Notes: generated by a model from the letters alone, not told the origin. Shown: positions 53,437 to 62,930, counted from the first letter of the stretch. The stretch: DNA of 64,000 nucleotides from Candidula unifasciata (GCA_905116865.2 CAJHNH020007623.1:47501-111500), one strand, 5' to 3'. Program-made: numbers and translations.

Positions 53437-53599
53437 GGATTATCATCATTGCACTCCAGACATGTCCTAAAGGGCTCAGATCCTCCCCTCAGTATGGACC
53501 ACAACGTCCGATGGCTAATAGTACCAGTTCTTTGTTGATTAACAAGTCTTCTTGTGTGTCTGGTGTGCGTCTCGTTTTTTGCTATTTCGATCTTAATTT

Positions 53600-53806
53600 C
53601 CTAGTCTCCCATTCTGGCGAGTGATGTGAATTCACTGCTCCCAAAGTCCTCTATCCTTCCCATTTCTCTGAGGGCATTAATAATATCAGCATGATCCATA
53701 GGCTGACCGTCGGTAGTGATAGCGGATCCAGCCAACCTATCAGCTCTTTCATTTCCATCGACGCCTGCGTGCCACGGAACAAAAATAAAGGTGACTAAAC
53801 GCACAG
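53600..53806 (-). pseudogene. LINE RNase H fragment
   Basis: Minus strand reads TFIFVPWHAGVDGNERADRL then AGSAITTDGQPMDHADIINA, the 'W.PGHAGV.GNE.AD.LA' block and the following helix. The glycine before the histidine is tryptophan. About 67 residues remain. Confidence 0.78.
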
Positions 53807-53904
53807 TGGACTATTGTAATGATTCAAGCCATTGTCTTCGCGCCGAACCTGTCTGAACCCTCCGGATCATACTCATGGTATAGTATATTGTATAGTAAAG
53901 CAGC

Positions 53905-53985
53905 AATAGGGGTGCTCTTCCCATATACCCGATGTGCTTAACGCGTGAAAATTGATCTTTACTTTACTTTACTTTACTTTACTTA
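53905..53985 (+). mobile_element. SINE-B tail
   Basis: GGGGTGCTCTTCCCATATAC, CCGATGTGCTTAACGCG and a TTTACTTTACTTTACTT tail. Only the 3' end remains. Confidence 0.72.
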
Positions 53986-53992
53986 TAATAAA

Positions 53993-54100
53993 GCAGCTGA
54001 GTAAATTTGACCCTGTCGTTATGGACATTCGGTAAAAGGGAGTCCGCTATATGTATCTGCCACTATGTGTGAGTTTTTGAATGAATGTGACAACATGTTC
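53993..54100 (+). repeat. 100-bp direct repeat, second copy
   Basis: Matches 53027-53128 (GCAGCTGAGTAAATTTGACC, ATGTATCTGCCACTATGTGT, GAATGAATGTGACAACATGT). Here it is not followed by GTTA. Confidence 0.8.
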
Positions 54101-54119
54101 TTTGTACTATCCTTGAAGA

Positions 54120-55160
54120 ACTAAAACAGTCAAAGTATTATTTAGTAAGGGTATATTTCACTCAAGATATCCCACATACAGATCAACTGATATTTGTTGA
54201 CCCCATACATTAAAGGATGTGAGCCTATGGAATATTTATTGATGTTTATCCCCATCTTTTCTTAGGGACCAAAGATTCTAACGGATAATGTTGTGAATTT
54301 TCTTAATGCGACGGGGCTGCGTGATCTCTAGGCATAGTGTCCGCCTCGGGTGCTAGAGGTTCCGGGTTCGATCCCCAGTAAGGACTAGGTTTTTTTCACG
54401 TGGAATTGGACTTCTAGTAATTCCCTTTGTTCTCTGGGTAGTGAGATCGGACGCCCGTGTGCATTGTTGCGCACATAAAACATCCCTTGGTAGTTGGAAA
54501 TCGAAAAGAGTAGCCTAACAGCGCTGCCCCGGCAAAATTTGGAGTTAAAAATCTACCTAAAGAATTTCAGGATCCTCGCCGGTGCTACAAAGCCTGTGCA
54601 CTGTGCTGAGCTTCTTCAGACTCAGACTTGAGTTAGAAGAAGAACGGAGCACTTATGGGTTACTACCCTTGTGTCATGATGTTGATCCGTTGTCCAAATT
54701 TCAAACTTCTTAATGCGAACAAAATTATGCTATAAAACTGTCGTGGTTAGTCATACGATAATGCCTCCTATATGTCTGGACGATATACTGGATTGCAAGC
54801 GCGGATTCATCAACCTAATGCGTTTGTCATCTATATCCTCTTTGCTGGACACGACTTGAGCTTGGTGGGAGTAAAAGCAGCAGATGGTTGTCAACAGGTT
54901 GTAAAATTCAGTGACTGTTCAGCATCTGTATTCCTGTTTTGCTGGCTCTATTCATCGATTGAATTCATATACTCCTTAGGAAACTTTGATGCTGTGCATT
55001 TTGATGTTGCGCATGCTCTGTATGGAAGATTCGAGAAATTAAAACAGGCACTATATTCTCTATCAGCTGACGATGAACAGCTAGTAGATACGAGGAGAGA
55101 GGCAGAGGAGGTTTTTTTTAGCGGAAACCTGGAAGCAATCGGTCTCATGATTATTTGAAA
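54120..55160 (+). pseudogene. hAT transposase (ZMYM1-like type), interrupted by SINE-D
   Basis: Upstream of the SINE the frames carry DIPHTDQLIFV and GPKILTDNVVNFLNA. Downstream the stretch CRG, then SYDNASYMSGRYTGLQARI, then the region around LVGVKAADGC, matches the block 'NCRGQ.YDNA.NMSG...GLQARI....A...HC..H.LNLV' of hAT-type transposases that resemble ZMYM1 proteins. It jumps to LYGRFEKLKQALYSLSADDE and QLVDTRREAEE, with the 'DTRW' catalytic region between them deleted. There are in-frame stops near 54731 and 54741. SINE-D (54312-54706) splits it. Inactive. Confidence 0.78.
54312..54706 (+). mobile_element. SINE-D inserted in a hAT transposase, with target duplication
   Basis: Flanked by a perfect 12-bp duplication TTCTTAATGCGA (54300-54311 and 54707-54718). 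Starts CGGGGCTGCGTGATCTCTAG, has B box GGGTTCGATCCCC, the central GATCGGACGCCCGTGTGC, and ends GTCCAAATTTCAAAC. The best preserved tRNA-like head of the five copies. Confidence 0.95.
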
Positions 55161-55237
55161 TGACTTGCTATAAAGAAAAAAGAAAACAAGCAAGAGCCTG
55201 CAATCAAAGGACGTGTACATCTTTTGTAAGTAAATAA

Positions 55238-55433
55238 ATTTTACCCCACCAGGACATCACCGAGAGCGATAAACACCCGGTGATACAAAGTGCCACCTTG
55301 CGGATGAGGATCACCCGTGGAGAGGTCCCGGAAACCCCTTTCAACCGTTAGGTTATTTTAGGGCCCCCGGCAACAATCATTGAGGGGCTTTGAAATAACA
55401 AAAAATTGCATCCCACAAGGGGACAACTTACAA
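55238..55433 (+). repeat. Family J copy without CT array
   Basis: TACCCCACCAGGACATCACC, GTGCCACCTTGCGGATGAGG, GAGAGGTCCCGGAAACCCC and TTGCATCCCACAAGGGGACA. Its start is preceded by AAATAAATTT rather than CT repeats. Confidence 0.72.
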
Positions 55434-55482
55434 TGAAGGGTTAACATATATTGTGCCACCAAGTCTTGAGTCTATGTTGTTG

Positions 55483-55830
55483 TTATTCATCCAGCGGCGC
55501 ATGAGCTTTCGCCCTTTGGCCCAATGCCATGTAGTGGAATTTACATGTTTTCACAAGCTGTTCATTTCCTCCGTACAACGTGTTCCACTTGTCTGGTCTC
55601 GAAGGGAGTAGCATTCTTCTAGTCTCGTTGAGTTTTGGGCACTCAAAGAGATGATGGTCAACAGTTTCGTAGGGGTAGTTACATAGCTTGCATTCTGGGG
55701 AGTGTTGTGGTTGTATTCTGTTTAGGTGTCCATTGAGTGGAATATGTTGTGTTCTGAGTCTAAAGATGCTGGTCTGGTCCCTTCCTGAGTCTATGAAAAC
55801 CTGTCTCCAGGAAAATATAGACACATTTTG
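55483..55830 (-). pseudogene. LINE polyprotein C terminus (post-RNase H region)
   Basis: About 114 codons open on the minus strand. RLRTQHIPLNGHLNRIQPQH, then SPECKLCNYPYETVDHHLFE and CPKLNETRR, contain the CX2C...HX4C cluster that closes many RNase H-bearing LINE polyproteins ('LRTGH.PLN..L.RI....SP.C..C...ETV.H.LFECP'). The frame is open and unusually intact, but the polymerase and RNase H upstream are absent. Confidence 0.82.
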
Positions 55831-57060
55831 TGAATATCATTTCAAAGACAGGGGTCGGTGTCCGGGTGCAGATTACAGTGATGGGGAGAAAACGGGAATG
55901 AAAACGAAGTATACATCTTGGGAGATATAAAGATCAGCAGAACTGGCAAAAAAAGACACTTCCTCCCTATTCTGGACATACTAATCTTTGAACTGTCAAT
56001 ACTTGCACAGGTTTGTTCAGATTGGAAATATGTTTTCTGTCTTAAGTAAGCTGAAAACCCTTTGCTTCTGAGGCACTAAAGAAAAAAAATTGTCACCGTT
56101 TGGCTAACATATATCAAAAAATATATATATTTAAAAAGATTTCTGAATTATCACCACCTTTTAAATGAATGTATCTCAAGTACTAAATTGTGAGACTCTC
56201 CCTGCCCTATACAGAAGAAGGATGTTGGATAGCTGAAACTCTGAAAAAGAGGACGTAAAAAAGTAGAGGAGATCTTCAATGCTAGAAAATCTGAAAAGTT
56301 CAGCGGAAAGGATTCTTCTGAAGATGGCATTTTGTTCTCTGCAAACAGACGGCTTCTCTCTAATCCTAAGTCCGTCCAAAAATGTGGACAATTTTCGCTA
56401 TTAAATAGCTGGTTCACTACGGCTAATGAAGATTGTGGCCGTTTGTTGGAATCCTGTTACAATCTGTGAGTTATCGAAGAGACATTCTTCGTTGAGCTGA
56501 GCTAATGTAAATAAAAATTTTTTTCAAGTTTTTTTTGGTTGTCGTTAATCACGGGACGATGATCCGCCTACCCTGCACTCTCTGGGGACTCAAGTTTATT
56601 TATAAAGTTTTTGGGTATGGGTGCAGTTTTTACAGATATCCCTTAGAATCATCGCTGAAACTACGGAGTTCATGGTTTATGCGATACCATCGACAGGCGG
56701 CTATCCTTTCTGTGCAGGGAGACATTCAGACAGAACTATATAGCGAAAACCCGCTGAGCCTGCAGCAGTAGTAGTAGTGCTAATAATCATTCGATCCTTT
56801 TTACGCGAATAATTTCCTGGGAAGGCTAACCCGTGAACCATTTTTCCTTATTAAGAAGATGTATCATGTATCTTCCTTAAGACGCAAAAAAAGAGCTCTT
56901 CCGTAAATAGACAATACAGTACAACAAAAATGTAAAAAAAAATTGGAGGAACTGAGATAAATACAGTTAAGACTTGTGGATTATCATGCAAATAGTACTC
57001 TAATACTAATGCTACCGTTTGTGTTATGTAAATTGATCCTAATGGGTGGTCTTACAAAAA
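55831..57060. other. Unassigned stretch
   Basis: Small overlapping open frames near 56151-56417 (minus) and 56535-56771 (plus) have no recognisable domain. AT-rich; no repeat family recognised. Confidence 0.4.
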
Positions 57061-57329
57061 TTGGTACTCCTGTCAAATCCGGACGAAGACTAAAAAGCCT
57101 TGGACGACTTAGTCAGAGTTCTCTCCCTTGGCCGCACTGCGAACAGTGATCGGAAAAGCCAACGAAACAAAGAAGTCAGTCACGTCGACATCAGGGCTGC
57201 CAATGCTTGGTTGTTTCCCCCAGATCTGGTTTTTTTTTTCGACGCTGCAGGACAATTCTGGTTTTTTTTTGGGGTGTGTTTGTTGGTTTTTGCCGATTTG
57301 TATGCTTTAATGATCTATAAATTTGCGTG

Positions 57330-57390
57330 GTTAGGGGTAGGGGCTAGGGATTAGGATTAGGGTTAGCGGTAGTGTTAAGTTTAGCGTTAG
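57330..57390 (+). repeat. Telomere-like G-strand tract
   Basis: Degenerate TTAGGG units on the plus strand (TTAGGGGTAGGGGCTAGGG, ATTAGGATTAGGGTTAG). It faces the C-strand tract at 57617-57750, so the two are inverted. Confidence 0.8.
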
Positions 57391-57395
57391 ATTTG

Positions 57396-57615
57396 ACAAT
57401 TTTGACGCCGGAGTTCCCTATAATCGCGCACAGTCCCATACACACACAAACAATCGAGGGCCTCTGGATGCTGGTCAAACGCACATTTCGCCAACGATTG
57501 GGGGCACCAGCCGCACGCTATTGGCGTCATATTTGGCAGAGTTTCAGTGGCGCCACTCCCACAAACATCAGATTGTCGGCCAGTATTTCGAAATCCTACG
57601 TCAAAATTTTCACAT
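57396..57615 (+). pseudogene. Possible DDE transposase fragment (IS1595/Merlin-like)
   Basis: Between the two telomere-like tracts a frame reads HSPIHTQTIEGLWMLVKRTF, then RQRLGAPAARYWRHIWQSF. 'HTQ.IE..W...K' recalls the glutamate region of ISXO2/Merlin-type DDE transposases. Only about 65 residues are present and no other catalytic residue is visible. The assignment is tentative. Confidence 0.4.
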
Positions 57616-57616
57616 C

Positions 57617-57750
57617 TAACCCTAACCCTACCCCTAACCCTAACCCTACCCCTAACCCTAACCCTACCCCTACCCCTAACTCTAAACCCTAACCCTACCC
57701 CTAACTCTAACCCTACCCATAACTCTAACCCTACCCCTAACTCAAACCCA
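57617..57750 (-). repeat. Telomere-like C-strand tract
   Basis: CCCTAACCCTACCCCTAACC and similar, a degenerate CCCTAA array with frequent CCCTAC and CCCATAAC variants. Confidence 0.85.
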
Positions 57751-57764
57751 AACACTACGCATCC

Positions 57765-57910
57765 CTACACGCAACCGTATGATAACTACGCAACCCTTCA
57801 CGATGCCTCACGCAACCGTACGCAACCCTGCACGCAACCATATGATGACTACGCAACCCTTCATGATGCCTCACGCAACCGTACGCAGCCCTACACGCAA
57901 CCGTATGATG
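57765..57910. repeat. 66-bp tandem unit, two copies plus a partial
   Basis: CACGCAACCGTATGATAACT, ACGCAACCCTTCACGATGCC and TCACGCAACCGTACGCAACC repeat with about 66-bp period. Part of the P1 interior. Confidence 0.8.
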
Positions 57911-58224
57911 ATAGGTAAGTGTGTCGTTTGTTTCGTTGTGGCTTTTCCGATCACTGTTTGCAGTGCGGCCAAGGGAGAGAACTCTGACTAAGTCGTCCAA
58001 GGCTTTTTATTCTTCGTCCGGATTTGACAGGAGAGCCCAAAAATTAAATGCCATTTCCACGTCTTAGGGCATATCAAAATATTTTGGCTCTCCTTTAAAT
58101 AACGGTCGCTAGCTGGAAGGCGACAGCCGCTTAGTCGGAGTTCACTCCCTTGGCTGCAGTGCAAATACGGAGCGGACAAGTCACGAATCAAAAAACACAG
58201 TGAGGTGGACATGCCTGCTAGAGC

Positions 58225-58340
58225 TAGACCACGCGCTGCGACTGACAGTAGCGACCGCGGTCTTGCAACGCAAGACTCTTGTAGACCACGCGCTGCGACT
58301 CACACTAGCGACCGCGTTCTTCCGACGCACGACTTAGTGA
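58225..58340. repeat. 57-bp tandem duplication in P2
   Basis: TAGACCACGCGCTGCGACT and AGCGACCGCGGTCTTGC occur at 58225 and again at 58282 with few changes. Confidence 0.85.
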
Positions 58341-58411
58341 CCGTAGATGTGAGACCTGCGGATCTGTATGTCGTATTGAGCGATAAGCTTCCGTCGTTTC
58401 CGTGATGTGTC

Positions 58412-58735
58412 ACCCTAACCCTACCCCTAACTCTACCCCAAACCCTAACCCACACCCTAACCCTACCCCAAACCCTACCCCTACCCCAAACCCGAACCCT
58501 AACCCTAACCCACACCCTAACCCTACCCCAAACCCGAACCCTAACCCTACCCCAAATCCTAACCCAAACCCTACCCCAAATCCTAACCCAAACCCTACCC
58601 CAAATCCTAACCCAAACCCTACCCCAAATCCTAACCCAAACCCTACCCCAAATCCTAACCCAAACCCTACCCCAAATCCTAACCCAAACCCTACCCCAAA
58701 TCCTAACCCTACGCCTAACCCTAGGATCACAGGTA
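58412..58735 (-). repeat. Telomere-like CCCTAA array
   Basis: About 320 bp of CCCTAACCCTACCCCAAAC-type units. The middle shows a regular 24-bp higher-order unit (AACCCAAACCCTACCCCAAA TCCT, seven times from about 58555). Confidence 0.9.
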
Positions 58736-59345
58736 ACAAAATCATTTGTGTCGTTCCCTCTTTACCACTCCGTATTTGCACTGCAGCCAATGGAGTGAAC
58801 TCCGACTAAGTGACTGTTGCCTTCCAGCTAGCGACCGTTATTTAAAGGAGAGCCAAAAATATTTGGCTATCCTCCGAATAATGGGCACGAAAGATGGCGG
58901 CCGCAAAATATCCTGACAAGCCTCAGTCACGTGTCATGTGTTGTAAACATTCAAAAATTGAAGTCAAAACTAATAAGGAACGAAAACAATGTTGTATTAT
59001 CCTAACCCTACCCCTAACCCAAACCCTACCCCTACCCCTAACCCAAACCCTACCCCAAATCCTAACCCAAACCCTAAGCCTAACCCTAGGATGACAGGTA
59101 ACTATATCATTTGTGTCATTCCCTCTTTACCACTCCGTATTTGCACTGCAGCCAAGGATGTGAACTCCGACTAAGCGATCGTCACCTTCCAGCTAGCGAC
59201 CGTTATTTAAAGGAGAGCCAAAAATATTTGGCTATCCGCCGAATAATGGGCACGAAAGATGGCGGCCGCAAAATATCCTGACGAGCCTCAGTCACGTGTC
59301 ATGTGTTATAAGCATTCAAAAATTGAAGTCAAAACTAATAAGAAA
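58733..59345 (+). repeat. 255-bp direct duplication around a third telomere-like tract
   Basis: AGGTAACAAAATCATTTGTG to AAAACTAATAAGGAACG (58733-58985) recurs as AGGTAACTATATCATTTGTG to AAAACTAATAAGAAACG (59094-59348). The block between, 58999-59093, is a CCCTAA-like array. Confidence 0.88.
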
Positions 59346-60006
59346 CGAAAAAAATTTTATGTTAAATCGACTATTTACCAATAATTTTATGCCTTTATAT
59401 CTGGAAATTATGGCACAGAAGTTGTAAATAGTGCCCGAAAATCTACTGTTTGTAGCTGTTACGCCATTGAAACTCAGCTAAATACGATCGGAACAAGACA
59501 CGGCTCGTACCACATTTGTAGCGCAGCTTTCTTTTTAGTAGCATCCACAGACCGGCTATCCTCCGAATAACGGGCACAAAAGATGGCGACCAAAAACAGG
59601 TCCTCAGTTACGTGTCAGTTGCACACTTCTGGCGACTTAATTGCGACTACCGCCACCGCCGAGAGTATCTCCAACGCTGCTACGCGCGGCGTGGATTGGG
59701 GCTAAACTAGATGGCTAGGACTCACGAGCAAATCTGCAGGAGATGCGGAAACTTCTGCTCGTGGGTCCCAGCCATCTAGTTTAGCCTCATCCGCGCCGCG
59801 CGTAGCGGTGCGGGAGAGACTCTCAGTGGTGAGTTTAACTCGGTGGTTTGTTCCGTTTCTTGAAATTGTCAATAGACACTAATCCTAGTTTTCCCGCGAT
59901 GTGCTTGTGACCGCAAGTGCGCAATTTACACGCGACTGAGGCTCGTCAGGATATTTTGCGGCCGCTATCTTTTGTGCCCGTTATTCGGAGGATAGCCGAA
60001 TATTTG
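58869..60006. mobile_element. Inverted-repeat element P3 with nested copies
   Basis: Left arm TTGGCTATCCTCCGAATAAT, GGGCACGAAAGATGGCGGCC, GCAAAATATCCTGAC, AGCCTCAGTC (58869-58930; again at 59228-59290; a shorter variant at 59565-59610). Right arm GACTGAGGCTCGTCAGGATA, TTTTGCGGCCGC, ATCTTTTGTGCCCGTTATTC, GGAGGATAGCCGAA (59935-60004). The inner part 59641-59835 is itself a palindrome around CTAAACTAGATGGCT / AGCCATCTAGTTTAG. Confidence 0.82.
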
Positions 60007-60418
60007 GCTGTCCTCAGGATAACGGTCCCAAATTATCGAGGCCGAAAATATACCCTAACAGGGCCTCAGTCACATGTAAATTATGGACTTCCGGCAACTT
60101 AAATTGCGGACTTCTGGTGACTACCGCCACCATCGAGAGTATCTCCCGCGCCGCTACGCGTGACGTGGATTGGGGCTAAACTAGATGGCTGGAACTCACT
60201 AGCAGCAGCTACCGCATCTCCTGCAGCTTCCTTCATTTTATTTGCTCATGAGTCCCAGCCATCTAGTTTAACCCGCTCCAAGCAGCGCGGGAGATACTCT
60301 CGCCGGTGGCGGTAGCCGCCTGAAGTCTGCAGTTTACATGTGACTGAGGCCCTGTTAGGGTAGATTTTCAGCCTCGATAATTTGGGACCGTTATTCGGAG
60401 GATAGCCGAATATTTTTC
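60007..60418. mobile_element. Inverted-repeat element P4 (about 410 bp)
   Basis: Left arm TTGGCTGTCCTCAGGATAAC, GGTCCCAAATTATCGAGGCC, ACCCTAACAGGGCCTCAGTC, ACATG; right arm CATGTGACTGAGGCCCTG, TTAGGGTAGATTTTC, GCCTCGATAATTTGGGACCG, TTATTCGGAGGATAGCCGAA. The inner palindrome is the same CTAAACTAGATGGCT core as P3 with arms near GACTACCGCCACC / GGTGGCGGTAGCC. It sits directly against P3. Confidence 0.87.
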
Positions 60419-60479
60419 AAGTTCCTTGTTTTTATAGATCAGTTGGCAGTAGATTATGCCAGAGGCGCTAAAGCTGGTT

Positions 60480-60497
60480 TGGGGGGGGGGGGGGGGT
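60480..60497 (+). repeat. Poly-G run
   Basis: About eighteen G residues shortly after the P4 element. Confidence 0.88.
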
Positions 60498-60660
60498 TTC
60501 AAGCTGAAGCACTTAAAAACCCTCTCCCTCCACCTCCCGCCCCTTTCCAGAAAATTTGTAAAAGGCTTTAGCACCCACCTTCCTCTTATCTTGTTATGAG
60601 CTCCATTCCCCACTATTTGTAAGAATTATTTTTTCAGATTTTTAAAAAACATTTTATATA

Positions 60661-60950
60661 AAGTAAAGTAAAAAGTAAAGATCCCTTTTCACGCCTTTCG
60701 GAGCATCGGGCATATGGGCAGAGCGTCCCATATTTTACAGACCATCAGCACTCTGTGGGTAATGTGTTCAGCATTACGCCGGCTGTCTTTACTTTCCAAG
60801 GACAGCCCATCCTGGTACCCATTTTAGGCTGGGTCGACCTTGCGACGTCCCATACCACGACAAAAATCCACGCAGCCTGCAGTGGGTTTCGATCGCGGCA
60901 TGCTGGCTTACGAGTAGGACTCGCAACGCCTTAGCCACGGAGGCCGCACA
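60661..60950 (-). mobile_element. SINE-B variant, near full-length
   Basis: Tail AAGTAAAGTAAAAAGTAAAG, GATCCCTTTTCACGCC, GTGTTCAGCATTACGCCGG, CATCCTGGTACCCATTTTAG, then a head whose minus-strand reading is GTGGCTAAGGCGTTGCGAG (A box) and GCCGCGATCGAAACCC (B box). Same head as 32701-32957. Confidence 0.87.
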
Positions 60951-61029
60951 TTTTATATTATTTTAAATATATTTTGTTTCCTATTTATAATTCGGCACAA
61001 AATACTAAAAATTATTATTATTACACACT

Positions 61030-61265
61030 TAAACATTTTATTGACAAGTGATAGTAGTAGTTTACTGTGCCTACTTTACATTTGTGATTGTAGTCCATTT
61101 TTCCATTTTATGTTTATTAACCCGTGATAGTAGTCCTGTTTGCCCACTTTAAACTTATGATTATGGTCCAATTGGACACGTCATGTTTGTTAACCCTTGA
61201 TAGAAGTTCCATATGCCTACTTTATATTGATAACATTTGTGGTACATCTGCCAACCTTTTATTTA
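61030..61265 (+). repeat. Diverged minisatellite, left part
   Basis: Loosely repeated GTGATAGTAGTAGTTTACTG, CCTACTTTACATTTGTGATT, AACCCGTGATAGTAGTCC and CCACTTTAAACTTATG, with a unit of about 55-60 bp. The same pattern continues at 62366-62580 and faintly near 63650, so the intervening element was inserted into it. Confidence 0.65.
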
Positions 61266-61269
61266 TTAA

Positions 61270-62361
61270 CTCTTTCAGGCCCATGAATTTTGACAGACTT
61301 GGCCCAGATTATTTTCTTTTTACAAAAATGGCAGAGGGTTGGGTGTACAAGAAAGGAAATAGTAAATGAAATACTTCCAATCCTAATAAAAACATATACA
61401 TTTTTAAAGAGAAATGAATGTACATTTTGAATTTGATTATAAGTGTCTGTTTCATTTGTTTACAGTTAGTAGGAAAGAGGAATTCAGCAGGTGTTAATTT
61501 CACAACATTTTACAAACAAATTCTTCACTCACCATGATTTTGCAGCCACACGAGTAGTGAATATCCAAATTTGAGAACAAAACTTCAAATTTTGTTCAAT
61601 TTCCTAACAAATTCTAAAGTTATAAGTTTCTGGATTAGTTTAGGCACTCTGGGATTCTTGGTTATCACAGAGTGCTGAAAAAAATGTAAGAGAAAATATG
61701 GCAGAAAAATGAGCCATTACACACACGCTATTTACTTTGTACAGTTATATACAGACTGTAACTGCGAATGATTTCAATGTAGCTTAGCCATAGTATAGTA
61801 CAATCTCTTTGTTTAAAGCACTTTCCTTCTCTTACACCTTAAATACGGTAGCAATGGGACATTGTCTGTGTAATAAACTCATCAGATTCGCTAGATTCAG
61901 GACATTGTCTGTGTAATAAACTTATCAGATTCACTAGATTCAGTACAGCTGATCCCTCAGCTTCGCTGATAAAAATGCCCCGTCCGAATCACTTTCCGAA
62001 AAATCTAAATTTTCATTATGATTATCAGGATTAAAAACATCTGACTGAAACAATTTCAGAGCTTCGGCCGCAAAAAGATGCATTCTGCGACCTGTACTTG
62101 TGGTGGGAACATTGGTATTCATGGCACTCGAAAACGAACTTATAAAATGCATGTGTGATTACTGACAGGGAAAGTATCTGAAAGGATTTCGGCAGAGTGA
62201 CTTTCCCTGAATAGTTTAATCGTACTTCCAAACATTAGTAACAAGTACGGAGCCGTGTGCGAAGCAAAATGTATGGGATACATGATCGACGATGACAGCG
62301 TTGTTTGGGCAAAACGGAACTTCTCAATCAACGCTCACACCATTGCTTGGGTCTCAAAGAG
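61270..62361 (-). mobile_element. piggyBac-like element (1,092 bp) with TTAA duplication
   Basis: Begins CTCTTTCAGGCCC after TTAA (61266-61269) and ends, inverted, CTCTTTGAGACCC before TTAA (62362-62365). Inverted repeats agree at 11 of 13 bases and the TTAA duplication is the piggyBac signature. A minus-strand frame at 61940-62152 looks like a transposase N terminus; the catalytic part is absent. A 43-bp duplication lies at 61859-61944. Internally deleted, non-autonomous. Confidence 0.85.
61940..62152 (-). pseudogene. piggyBac-type transposase N-terminal fragment
   Basis: 70 codons open on the minus strand. NVPTTSTGRRMHLFAAEALK is followed by an acidic, serine-rich stretch ENLDFSESDSDGAFLSAKL. 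Acidic 'SDSD' N termini are usual in piggyBac transposases, but this region is poorly conserved, so support comes mainly from the element's ends. No DDE core. Confidence 0.5.
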
Positions 62362-62365
62362 TTAA

Positions 62366-62580
62366 ATAAACCCATGATAGTGGTAGTCCATTTTGCCTTC
62401 TTTACATTAAAACAGTGGTAGTCCACTCTAGTTTGCTTACTTTTTATTTATGCTATTAGTAATATACTTTGCTAACTTTACAGTAGTTAAACTATGATAG
62501 TTGTAGCCTGCTTTGCTAACTTTACATTAGTTAAACTATGATAGTTGTAGCCTACTTTGCCTAGTTTACATTTCTCAATC
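62366..62580 (+). repeat. Diverged minisatellite, right part
   Basis: Continues the 61030-61265 pattern: CATGATAGTGGTAGTCCATT, ACTATGATAGTTGTAGCC (twice) and TTTGCTAACTTTACATTAG. Confidence 0.7.
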
Positions 62581-62639
62581 CTACTGGCAGCAGAGATGTT
62601 GTTTGTGAGAAGAATGCAAAGAATCTACTATAATTATAA

Positions 62640-62930
62640 GAAAAAAACAAAGCAATCAACCTTTAAACACAGTAAAACTAGAAGCTGAGAAATTAGCCAG
62701 TCAGGGTTGTTTGGACGTGTTAGAAGAAGAAATGGACTTGAGAACTTTGTGGATTGTTTGGAAAAGAGCGAGGGAAGAGCAAGAAGATAAATACCTGGAT
62801 GGCTTGACCATATGGATTGTGTGAGACAAAAGCACTGACCTGATCCATGATTCTGGTGACCATGGGATATGACTAACCATGACCACCTACAATTATCAGC
62901 ACGGCACATGAGGATGATGAGTCCAGTTTA
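62640..62930 (+). pseudogene. LINE reverse-transcriptase C-terminal fragment
   Basis: Plus strand reads KLSQSGLFGRVRRRNGLENF, VDCLEKSEGRARR, then stop, with DMTNHDHLQLSARHMRMM at the end in another frame. Matches the 'LFGHVRRRNGLENFV...R.RGR...W.DHM' layout. Truncated and frameshifted; faces the fragment at 62935-63200. Confidence 0.65.

Larger units (their letters stand above)
57061..58045. mobile_element. Inverted-repeat element P1 (about 1 kb) with telomere-like interior
   Basis: The left arm (57071-57183: TCCGGACGAAGACTAAAAAG, CTTGGACGACTTAGTCAGAG, GGCCGCACTGCGAACAGTG, ATCGGAAAAGCC) is the inverse of 57925-58031 (GGCTTTTCCGATCACTG, GCAGTGCGGCCAAGGG, CTCTGACTAAGTCGTCCAAG). Arms are about 107 bp and near identical. 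Outer ends TTTTTGGTACTCC-like (left, 57060) and GGAGAGCCCAAAA (right) resemble the ends of the neighbouring elements P2-P4. It encloses G-rich and C-rich telomere-like tracts, a transposase-like fragment and a 66-bp tandem unit. Confidence 0.85.
58076..58866. mobile_element. Inverted-repeat element P2 (about 0.79 kb) with telomere-like interior
   Basis: Left arm TTTGGCTCTCCTTTAAATAA, CGGTCGCTAGCTGGAAGG, CGACTAAG-type GGAGTTCACTCCC, GCAGTGCAAATACGGAG; right arm CTCCGTATTTGCACTGCAG, GAGTGAACTCCGACTAAG, CCAGCTAGCGACCGTTATTT, AAAGGAGAGCCAAA. Interior: a 57-bp duplication (58225-58340) and a 320-bp CCCTAA-like array. Confidence 0.85.

Noticed and set aside
56151..56417. An 88-codon minus-strand frame and its overlapping alternative
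   Set aside because: No family resemblance; two frames open at once in AT-rich sequence suggests chance.
58402..58809. A 135-codon frame of PNPNPTPNPN and its opposite-strand GVGFGLGFGV frame
   Set aside because: Translations of the telomere-like CCCTAA array.
57330..59093. A chromosome end (true telomere)
   Set aside because: Arrays are degenerate, occur in both orientations, are inside inverted-repeat elements and are followed by several kilobases of other sequence.
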